This document shows, in pieces, positions 58,132 through 64,000 of a stretch of DNA of 64,000 nucleotides; within the stretch, counting starts at the first letter, position 1; the number at the start of each line of letters is the position of its first letter. The stretch is from positions 3,438,501 to 3,502,500 of the forward strand of contig CP064988.1 of the NCBI GenBank assembly GCA_016699855.1. The letters are read 5' to 3'. The stretch comes from Rhodospirillales bacterium (GTDB taxonomy: Bacteria; Pseudomonadota; Alphaproteobacteria; Reyranellales; Reyranellaceae). The notes beneath the pieces were generated by a model, which was given only the letters and a program-made list of their open reading frames with translations, was not told the origin of the DNA and searched no databases. The translations under genes and the position numbers were made by a program.

Positions 58132-58510
58132 CCATCCTCCACGCCACGCCGGGCGCGACCGGCGCCCACGACCTTCGTCGCCCAAGCAGTATAGCGCATC
58201 CGCGCCCGTCTGTCGGCGCGGGGGGGGGGGAAGGGCGCCGGCGCGGCCGCGTCGACGGCGCGACGGCCGCGCATGGCGGCTCCGGTTTTTCCGGAGGATG
58301 ACGGGCACCCCGTCTCCCCCGCACGACGACATCGTGCGGGGAAGCGGGTCACGCCGTCCTATAGGACGGCCTGCCGCGCCTCGCGGCGACTCATACGGCG
58401 CCACGTGTTGCGGGCCGGGTAGGGCCGCTTACAGGAAGGGTATCAGGGCGTCCGATCCGCCCCTCGCCGCCGTGGCGGACGGAGGGGCGGGCGCCCGCGA
58501 CGCGACGACG
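58132..58510. other. Intergenic region with G-run and three hairpins
   Basis: These 379 bases lie between two minus-strand genes and hold no convincing coding region. From left to right they contain an 11-base G-run (58220-58230), a TCCGG-T5-CCGGA hairpin (58281-58295), and a 10-bp stem CCCCGCACGA / TCGTGCGGGG with a 5-base loop (58317-58341). They also contain a perfect 18-bp palindrome GCCGTCCTATAGGACGGC (58353-58370). The structures may end the selenoprotein transcript or control the outer-membrane gene. Confidence 0.55.
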
Positions 58511-59032
58511 CTAGTTCGTCGTCATCCGCTTGACGATCTCCTCGAAGGCGTCGTCGGCGATCTTGCGGATCTCGTCGTCGGTGCGGTCCTGGATGGGATG
58601 CGGCACCCAGACGAGGGTCGGTTCGTAGCCGAGCGTGGCGCTCTGCGCGGCGGCGGCTTCGACGAAGGCTTCCGTGGCGACGCCTAGGGCGGGGATGCCG
58701 CGGCTCTCAAGATCGGAAATGTCGTGCAGACTGCACGTTGTGCAAGAGCCTCAATCGGCCAGGCCCTCGACGACGATCTTCACCTCCTCGGCGATCTTCT
58801 GGCGCAGCTCCAGCGGCGCCAGACGGCTCGGCGTCGCCTTGGCGTAGCGCTTCACGGTGAAGCCGCGCTCCGTCAGGCGGTGGTCGAGGCGGTCGAGGAA
58901 GATGTTGCCGCGGGCCTTGGCGATGTCGAGCAGCCCGATCGTGACGCCGTCGAGCGACGGCGGCCGCGCCGGCTTCTGCCGGCCCACGACCTGGAGCTCG
59001 CCCGTGGGGTCGAGCAGGGTTCTGGTGTCCAT
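58511..59032 (-). CDS. UGSC-type selenoprotein (in-frame UGA = selenocysteine 94)
   Basis: A 173-residue protein if UGA at 58753-58751 is read as selenocysteine. The first 93 residues include SLDGVTIGLLDIAKARGNIF and end VEGLAD. Then come U94-GSCTTCSLHD and 79 residues in all to a TAG, including ALGVATEAFVEAAAAQS and YEPTLVWVPHPIQDRTDDEI. The part after UGA is as protein-like as the part before it. The U-G-S-C motif is that of the UGSC family of (seleno)proteins, whose Cys forms read CGSC. A hairpin with bacterial SECIS geometry follows the UGA. The gene starts two bases after the thioredoxin-fold gene. No selA, selB, selC or selD lies in the window, so decoding capacity is inferred. Function is unknown, probably redox. 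Confidence 0.85.
58702..58750 (-). promoter_or_regulatory. Candidate bacterial SECIS element
   Basis: Directly after the UGA, in transcript sense, CGTGCA-GTC-TGCACG forms a 6-bp perfect stem with a 3-base loop whose first base is G, 20 bases from the UGA. An outer 6-bp stem (GGCTCT with AGAGCC) closes the structure. Bacterial SECIS elements need an apical loop with an early G about 16-37 bases after UGA, so distance and loop both fit. It would bind SelB. Confidence 0.72.
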
Positions 59033-59034
59033 GG

Positions 59035-60474
59035 TCAGTCTCGCACCTCCTTGGTGACGGGGACGCTGTTGATCTCGGCGCCGGGCGCCCACCCGGCGAG
59101 GATACCGGAGAACAGGCCGGCCGTCCCGCCGGCGTGCACGACGTTCAATCCGTCGGGGCGGAACTTGCGCACGATCTTGCCGGCGAGCTTCTCCGGCACG
59201 CCGACGGCGCAGCCGTCGACGCCACGCATGACCGTCTCGGCCGGCACCTGCGTCAGGCGGTGCACCTCGTCCTTGAATCGCTTCTTGGTCCAGCCGGCCT
59301 GGCGGAACAGGCGCTGGTGCTCCGGCGACATCACGATGAACGCGTCCGGGCCGGGGAACGATTTGGGATGGGCGACGGCGCGCAGGCAGGCGGCGAAGCT
59401 GGCGGACAGCGATTCCGGCGTGCGCGAATTCTGGTCGACCACGCCCTGCACGCCGTAGCCGGCGAACAGCGTCACCGCCGACTTCCCGGGCGCGACGCCG
59501 CGCTCGACCGACAGCGGCTCCCACGACATGCCTTCCTCGTCCTCGGCGAAGCACATCCCGACCTTGCCGGGATTGCCCAGCGTGGCGCGGTCGACGCCGC
59601 CGGGCCGGCCGCCGCCGATGTTGCGGATCGCGAGCTGCAAGGCGCGGCCGATGGTGTTGTTGGCGCGGTTGCCCTGGCCGAGCGCGTTGACGCCGGAGTT
59701 CATGCCGAGCGCGCGCCGCGCCGGGCCGTTCACGATCGCGATCGGTCCGATGAACATGGTCGTGGCGATGACGCCGTGGAGGCAGAAGGCGTCGTCGAGC
59801 GCGGCTTCCACCGCCGCCAGCAGCACCGGCATGTACTCCGGCTTGCAACCGGCCATCACCGCGTTGACGGCGACCTTCTCCACCGTGCAGGCGGCGTAGT
59901 CCGGCGGCATCGCGCCCAGCACCTCGCCGGGATCGCGCTTCGTGCCCTGCAGCATGCGGTAGACGCGCACCGGGGTCGGCGGCACGACCGGCAGCCCGTC
60001 GCTCCAGCCGCGCTCGAAGCAGGCCTCGCTGTCGTCCTCGTAGCCGCCGATCTCGACCGGCCGGGATTTGAACGACACCGCGCCGAAGCGGATCGCCAGT
60101 TCGTCGGCCATGCCGGGATCGACCGTCTTGGAGCCGCAGCCCGGCCGCTCCGCCGGCAGCCCGGCGCCCAGCCCGTCGATCCCCGTCAGCGCCGCCCATT
60201 CGCCGCGGTGCCAGCCCACCGCCCGCGCCGTCTCGCGGCCGCCCGCCAGCCGGATCAGGGTCGGCACGGTCTCGATGTCGAGGCGCCACGAGCGCTCGAG
60301 CGAGGTGTCGTCGAGGACGCCGGGCACGCCCTCCGGGAAGGTGGGGTCGTCCTGTGTGAGCACGGTCAGCCGCTCGGAGCCGCCGACCAGCGCTCGCAGG
60401 ACGGGCGTGATCAGCTCGCAGGTCGGGCAGTCGCGTTTGACGACGACGGCGAGGCCGTCGGGCAGGCTGGTCAT
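59035..60474 (-). CDS. Thioredoxin-fold protein with conserved C-terminal domain, partner of the selenoprotein
   Basis: A 479-residue protein. Residues 1 to about 103 form a thioredoxin-like domain with active-site C16-PT-C19 (KRDCPTCELI) and cis-Pro71 (ETVPTLIRL). From about residue 125 a second, larger domain follows. It begins with AIRFGAVSFKSRP and GWSDGLPVVPPTPVRVYRML, and contains GMNSGVNALGQGNRANNTIG and NIGGGRPGGVDRATLGNPGK. I do not know a function for this second domain. There is no signal peptide, so it is cytoplasmic. Two bases separate it from the UGSC selenoprotein gene; the pair likely forms a dithiol/selenol redox system, with the thioredoxin domain as reductant or resolving partner. 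It is divergent from the MFS gene. Confidence 0.72.
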   Translation of the reverse strand: MTSLPDGLAVVVKRDCPTCELITPVLRALVGGSERLTVLTQDDPTFPEGVPGVLDDTSLERSWRLDIETVPTLIRLAGGRETARAVGWHRGEWAALTGIDGLGAGLPAERPGCGSKTVDPGMADELAIRFGAVSFKSRPVEIGGYEDDSEACFERGWSDGLPVVPPTPVRVYRMLQGTKRDPGEVLGAMPPDYAACTVEKVAVNAVMAGCKPEYMPVLLAAVEAALDDAFCLHGVIATTMFIGPIAIVNGPARRALGMNSGVNALGQGNRANNTIGRALQLAIRNIGGGRPGGVDRATLGNPGKVGMCFAEDEEGMSWEPLSVERGVAPGKSAVTLFAGYGVQGVVDQNSRTPESLSASFAACLRAVAHPKSFPGPDAFIVMSPEHQRLFRQAGWTKKRFKDEVHRLTQVPAETVMRGVDGCAVGVPEKLAGKIVRKFRPDGLNVVHAGGTAGLFSGILAGWAPGAEINSVPVTKEVRD

Positions 60475-60604
60475 CTCGGCGTTCCCCGGTTGGTTGACAC
60501 GACGCTACGCCAGCGCGGGGCCGCCGCCAATCCTCCGGATCGGGACGCCGCCATGACGCTGGCCGCCCCTGCCGTCCCATGTTACCCGGGCACCTGAACC
60601 CGAC

Positions 60605-61837
60605 ATGGCCGCCCCCGACACCCCGCCGTCAGCCGCGTCGCCCGCGCCCGCGACGCCGGCGGCGGGCCGGCGCACCCTGACGGTGTGCGGCGCCGCGCAC
60701 GCCCTGCACGACGGCTACACCGACCTGCTCAACGTCCTGTTCCCGCTGCTGCAGGCGCAGTTCGGCCTCGGCTACGCCGCCATCGGCGGTCTGCGCGCCA
60801 CCTATTCGACGGCCATGGCGGCCGGGCAGATCCCGTCGGGCCTCGCCGCCGAGCGGTTCGGTGGCCACCTCGTGCTGGCGCTGGGCACGGCGCTGGCGGC
60901 CATCGGCTACCTCGTCGCCGGCCACGGTGGCGGTCTGGCCGGGGTGGCGCTGGGCATCCTGCTGTCCGGCCTCGGCTCGAGCGCCCAGCATCCCGTCGGC
61001 TCCAGCCTCGTGGCCGGCGCTTACGCCGGAACGCGCTCCCGGGCCGCGCTGGGCGCCTACAATTTCACCGGCGATCTCGGGAAGATGCTGATCCCCGCCG
61101 GTTTCGCGGCGATGGCCACGCTGCTGCCGTGGCGCACCTCGCTGATGATCGTCGGCGGTCTCGGCCTCGCGCTGGCGGTGCTCCTGCCGCTGGCCTTGGC
61201 GCATGAACGCCGCGCCATGGCCGTGTCGCGCGTGGCGCCGGCCACGTCGGAGCCCGACGCGCCCGCCGGCCGGCTGTTCACCGGCCCGTTCAATCTGCTG
61301 CTGACCATGCAGATCGTCGATTCGCTGACCCGTGCCGGGTTCCTGACCTTCCTGCCGTTCCTGCTGCAATCCAAGGGCGCCAACCTGCCGACCATCGGCC
61401 TGGCGCTGAGCCTGCTGTTCGCCGGCGGCGCGGCGGGCAAGCTGGCCTGCGGCTGGCTGGGGGACCGCTGGGGCGTGCTGCCGACGGTGTTCGCCACCGA
61501 GTTCCTGACCGCCGCCGGCATCGTGGCGCTGATCCCGCTGCCGCTCGACGCGGCCCTGGTCCTGCTGCCGTTGGTCGGCGTCGCGCTCAACGGCACGTCC
61601 TCGGTGCTCTACGGCACGGTGCCGGAGTTCGTGGCCCCGGAGCGCCGCACGCGGGCGTTCAGCGTGTTCTACACCGGCGGCTCGGTCGCCGGCGCCACCG
61701 GCCCGATCCTCTACGGCGCGCTGGGCGACGGCATCGGCCTGACGCCGATGCTGATGGCCGTCGCCGCCGTCGCCCTGCTGTCGCTGCCGTTGGCCTCGGC
61801 GCTGCGCCCGGCGTTGCGGGCGGTGCCGGCGCGCTGA
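60605..61837 (+). CDS. MFS transporter (Fsr-like)
   Basis: A 410-residue membrane protein with about 12 helices. CGAAHALHDGYTDLLNVLFPLL at the first helix and GLGSSAQHPVGSSLVAGAY resemble fosmidomycin-resistance-type transporters. The loop motif AAERFGGHLVLALG fits the MFS signature between helices 2 and 3. The substrate is unknown. It is divergent from the redox pair across 130 bases and may be co-regulated with it. Confidence 0.83.
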   Translation: MAAPDTPPSAASPAPATPAAGRRTLTVCGAAHALHDGYTDLLNVLFPLLQAQFGLGYAAIGGLRATYSTAMAAGQIPSGLAAERFGGHLVLALGTALAAIGYLVAGHGGGLAGVALGILLSGLGSSAQHPVGSSLVAGAYAGTRSRAALGAYNFTGDLGKMLIPAGFAAMATLLPWRTSLMIVGGLGLALAVLLPLALAHERRAMAVSRVAPATSEPDAPAGRLFTGPFNLLLTMQIVDSLTRAGFLTFLPFLLQSKGANLPTIGLALSLLFAGGAAGKLACGWLGDRWGVLPTVFATEFLTAAGIVALIPLPLDAALVLLPLVGVALNGTSSVLYGTVPEFVAPERRTRAFSVFYTGGSVAGATGPILYGALGDGIGLTPMLMAVAAVALLSLPLASALRPALRAVPAR

Positions 61838-61915
61838 CGCCGCCCTCGTTTCGCCCGGTCTCCATCCCTATATTGCGCCACGTCGCGGCCCCGTGGCCGC
61901 CGGGAGGTCCCCTCG

Positions 61916-62512
61916 ATGGAGTCGCTCTCCACCCTCGCGTTGACGCTCGGCGCCGGCTGGGCCAGCGGGCTGAACCTCTACGCCGCCGTCCTGACGCTGG
62001 GGGTCGCCGGGCTGACCGGCGCCGTCGCGCTGCCGCCGGATCTACACGCCCTGCAATCGCCGTGGGTGATCGGCGTCGCGGCGCTGATGTACGCGATCAA
62101 CTTCTTCGCCGACAAGATTCCGGCCGTCGATTCGCTCAACGACTTCGTGCACACCTTCCTGCGCATCCCCGCCGGCGCGGTGCTGGCGGCGGGCGCGGTC
62201 GGCCACGCCGATCCCGTGATGATGGTGGTCGCCGGCCTGGTCGGGGGCACGCTGGCGGCCGGCACGCACGCCACCAAGACCGGCACGCGCATCGTCGCCA
62301 ACGCCTCGCCCGAGCCGTTCAGCAACATCGCGCTGTCCTTCGCCGAGGACATCGCGGTGTTCGGCGGGTTGTGGCTGGCGCTCAAGCACGCCGCGATCTT
62401 CCTCGGCCTGCTCGCGGTCGTGATCGTGATCATGCTCTGGTTGCTGCCGAAGATGGTCCGCCTTGTGTTCGGCCTGTTCCGCCGCGTGACGGGACGCGCG
62501 AAGGCGGCGTGA
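61916..62512 (+). CDS. DUF4126 membrane protein
   Basis: A 198-residue membrane protein with about five hydrophobic segments. It starts STLALTLGAGWASGLNLYA and contains ALMYAINFFADKIPAVDS and AAGTHATKTGTRIVANASPE, the pattern of the DUF4126 family. The function is unknown. It is 78 bases downstream of the MFS gene and is followed by a large inverted-repeat element. Confidence 0.78.
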   Translation: MESLSTLALTLGAGWASGLNLYAAVLTLGVAGLTGAVALPPDLHALQSPWVIGVAALMYAINFFADKIPAVDSLNDFVHTFLRIPAGAVLAAGAVGHADPVMMVVAGLVGGTLAAGTHATKTGTRIVANASPEPFSNIALSFAEDIAVFGGLWLALKHAAIFLGLLAVVIVIMLWLLPKMVRLVFGLFRRVTGRAKAA

Positions 62513-62516
62513 ATTT

Positions 62517-62720
62517 CCCTCTCCGCCGCGCAGCGGGGGAGAGGGAAGGGGCCCGCGCGAAGCGCGGGAAGGGTGAGGTGGTGGTTGTATCGACGGTGAT
62601 GTCGATTGCACGATCACCGAGCGTTGATATCGAACGCCGCAAACGGCGCAATGACCACCTCACCCTCCCCCATGCTTCGCATGGGTCCCTTCCCTCTCCC
62701 CCGCTGCGCGGCGGAGAGGG
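62517..62720. repeat. Large inverted-repeat element, copy 1
   Basis: About 204 bases with terminal inverted repeats of about 66 bases. The left arm begins CCCTCTCCGCCGCGCAGCGG and ends GGTGAGGTGG; the right arm begins CCACCTCACCCTCCCCCATG and ends in GCGGCGGAGAGGG. Inner parts of each arm hold their own small hairpins (CCCGCGCGAAGCGCGGG, CCCATGCTTCGCATGGG). The roughly 70-base centre is unrelated to that of copy 2. It looks like a non-autonomous palindromic intergenic repeat, not a coding element. Confidence 0.8.
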
Positions 62721-62790
62721 CTTCTGACGAGCGATGCACCCGCCCCGCCATCGCCTCGACAACTCTGCTTGCGGCGGCTACACGGGCGGC

Positions 62791-63468
62791 ATGGCGACGA
62801 CCCCTCCGGAGCGGCCCGAGACGTGGCTGTTCGACCTCGACAACACGCTGTATCCAGCGCGCTGCGATCTCTTCGCGCAGACCGACCGGCGGATCGGCGA
62901 GTTCATCTCGCGGCTGCTCGACGTGCATGTCGACGAGGCCAAGAAGGTCCAGAAGGAATACTGGAAGACCTACGGCACCTCGCTGCGCGGGCTGATGACG
63001 AAGCACAAGGTCGACGCGCCGGCGTATCTCGACTACGTCCACGACATCGACTACGCGCCGGTGCCCGAGAGCCCCGAGCTCGACGACGCGCTGACGCGGC
63101 TCGAGGGCCGTAAGATCGTGTTCACCAACGGCACCGTGAAGCACGCCGAGCGCGTGCTGGAGCGGCTCGGCGTCGGCCATCATTTCGAGGGTATCTACGA
63201 CATCGTCGCCGCCGACTACGTGCCCAAGCCGGAGATGGTGGTCTACAAGGACGTCTGCGCCCGCTACGGCGTCGATCCGGCGCGCGCCGCCATGCTCGAC
63301 GACATCGCGGTCAATCTGCGGCCGGCCGCCGAACTGGGCATGCGCACGGTGTGGATCCGCACGCCGGAGAGCACGCAGCGCGCCGCCGGCGTCCCGCTCG
63401 ACCACATCCACCACCAGACCGACGACCTCGTCGACTGGCTGCGCGGCTGGTTGGACGGGCGGGGGTAG
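62791..63468 (+). CDS. HAD-family phosphatase (pyrimidine 5'-nucleotidase type)
   Basis: A 225-residue HAD hydrolase. Motif I is WLFDLDNTLYP (nucleophile Asp), motif II IVFTNGT, motif III Lys in DYVPKPEMVVYK, and motif IV MLDDIAVNLRPA. The NTLYP form is typical of the Sdt1/YjjG-type pyrimidine 5'-nucleotidase group. It is flanked on both sides by copies of the inverted-repeat element. ATG 62791 was chosen over 62734 because the family begins just after it. Confidence 0.87.
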   Translation: MATTPPERPETWLFDLDNTLYPARCDLFAQTDRRIGEFISRLLDVHVDEAKKVQKEYWKTYGTSLRGLMTKHKVDAPAYLDYVHDIDYAPVPESPELDDALTRLEGRKIVFTNGTVKHAERVLERLGVGHHFEGIYDIVAADYVPKPEMVVYKDVCARYGVDPARAAMLDDIAVNLRPAAELGMRTVWIRTPESTQRAAGVPLDHIHHQTDDLVDWLRGWLDGRG

Positions 63469-63474
63469 AAATTG

Positions 63475-63685
63475 CCCTCTCCGCCGCGCAGCGGGGGAGA
63501 GGGAGGGGACCCATCGCGTCGGCGATGGGGAGGGTGAGGTGGTGTTCGTGCGAGAGTTGATATCGGCTCTGGAAACGTCTTGAGACACCCTGAGCCGACA
63601 CCGCCTGGTCCGACGACCCACCTCACCCTCCCCATGCTTCGCATGGGTCCCCTCTCTCTCCCCCCGCTCGCGCGGGCGGAGAGGG
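63475..63685. repeat. Large inverted-repeat element, copy 2
   Basis: About 211 bases. The left arm is almost identical to that of copy 1 for its first 40 bases (CCCTCTCCGCCGCGCAGCGG onward) and ends GGTGAGGTGG. The right arm begins CCACCTCACCCTCCCCATGC and ends CGGGCGGAGAGGG. It starts six bases after the HAD stop and ends about 48 bases before panE. The inner arm hairpins differ in sequence from copy 1 but keep their pairing. Confidence 0.8.
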
Positions 63686-63732
63686 CCTAATTCCGCGATC
63701 GATCCATCCACCAATCAATCCATCGAGCACCC

Positions 63733-64000
63733 ATGAAACTCCTCATCCTCGGCGCCGGCGCGGTCGGCGGGTATTTCGGCGGCAGGCTCCAGCAGGGGGG
63801 CGCCGACGTGACGTTCCTGGTGCGCGAGGCGCGCGCGGCGGCGCTGGCGCGCGACGGGCTCAGGATCAAGAGCACGAAGGGCGACGCCACGCTCAAGGTC
63901 GAGGCGGTGACCGATGGCGGGCGGGGCGGGCCCTACGACCTCGTGCTGCTGACCTGCAAGGCCTACGACCTCGACGCCGCGATCGAGGCCATCGCGCCGG
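63733..64000 (+). CDS. panE: 2-dehydropantoate 2-reductase, 5' part
   Basis: The first 89 codons of a gene running off the right edge. The start MKLLILGAGAVGGYFGGRLQ is the NADP-binding fingerprint of ketopantoate reductases, and LVLLTCKAYDLDAAIEAIAP follows the family pattern. It reduces 2-dehydropantoate in pantothenate synthesis. Some paralogues in this family act on other keto acids, so the exact role needs the rest of the protein. Confidence 0.85.
   Translation, partial: MKLLILGAGAVGGYFGGRLQQGGADVTFLVREARAAALARDGLRIKSTKGDATLKVEAVTDGGRGGPYDLVLLTCKAYDLDAAIEAIAP

Noticed and set aside
58751..58753. Reading the UGA as a true stop for a 93-residue protein
   Set aside because: The downstream frame stays open for 79 codons, begins with the conserved GSCxxC motif and carries a SECIS-like hairpin; a stop would remove the active site.
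60494..60499. TTGACA box ahead of the MFS gene
   Set aside because: No acceptable -10 sequence occurs 16-18 bases downstream, so a promoter is not supported.

Overview
The window comes from a high-GC Gram-negative bacterium, most likely an alphaproteobacterium. The evidence is the cytochrome c / kdsB / pheA order, the dnaX-ybaB-recR block with a 4.5S RNA gene just upstream of dnaX, a complete yejABEF set, a hisN-type phosphatase, and an assimilatory nitrate locus behind a -24/-12 promoter. Genes are dense on both strands. Very long open frames antisense to real genes are a by-product of the base composition. No tRNA, rRNA, CRISPR array, phage or insertion sequence was recognised.

Layout: 1-4.6 kb holds translation genes on the minus strand (lepA 5' end, pheT, pheS, rplT, rpmI). 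4.7-8.6 kb holds catabolic genes: an SDR, a proline-racemase-fold protein with the residues of a trans-3-hydroxyproline dehydratase, an acyl-CoA dehydrogenase and a hydrolase. 8.7-24.4 kb is a surface-glycan cluster. It has a CMP-sugar synthetase, a fused WbpB-WbpD-like enzyme, a WbpE-like aminotransferase, glycosyltransferases, an LpxD homologue, a Wzx-like flippase, the amidotransferase set hisH2-hisF2-wbpG, and a Wzy/ligase-like protein. Two minus-strand genes sit inside it: a large secreted hydrolase-like protein and a deacetylase-fold protein. The set points to a 2,3-diamino-uronic acid, probably acetamidino-modified, in an exported glycan; some pathway steps are not in the window.

24.4-31.0 kb holds a hydroxyacid dehydrogenase and the yejABEF peptide importer. 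31.1-34.5 kb holds hisN, a membrane cytochrome c, kdsB and pheA. 34.7-39.1 kb is an RND efflux pair. 39.2-46.8 kb holds a small MORN protein, an OYE-type oxidoreductase, nudC, an S9 peptidase, recR, ybaB, dnaX and the 4.5S RNA. 46.9-57.3 kb is nitrate assimilation: divergent cysG, then nrtB-nrtD-nirB-nirD-nasA-nrtA behind a sigma-54 promoter. 57.3-64 kb holds an outer-membrane protein, a two-gene redox module, an MFS transporter, a DUF4126 protein, a HAD phosphatase bracketed by two large inverted-repeat elements, and the start of panE.

The most interesting item is the redox module at 58.5-60.5 kb. A thioredoxin-fold protein (CPTC motif) is followed two bases later by a short gene with an in-frame UGA at codon 94. 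That UGA sits in a U-G-S-C-x-x-C context, has a well-placed bacterial SECIS hairpin directly downstream, and is followed by 79 more sense codons. I read it as a UGSC-type selenoprotein that ordinary gene calling would truncate.

A second theme is frame integrity. Five otherwise normal genes (wbpG, wzy, ybaB, cysG, and nirB twice) carry small indels, several in G/C or T runs. This looks more like residual sequencing error than real decay, and those genes should be read as intact proteins until reads are checked.
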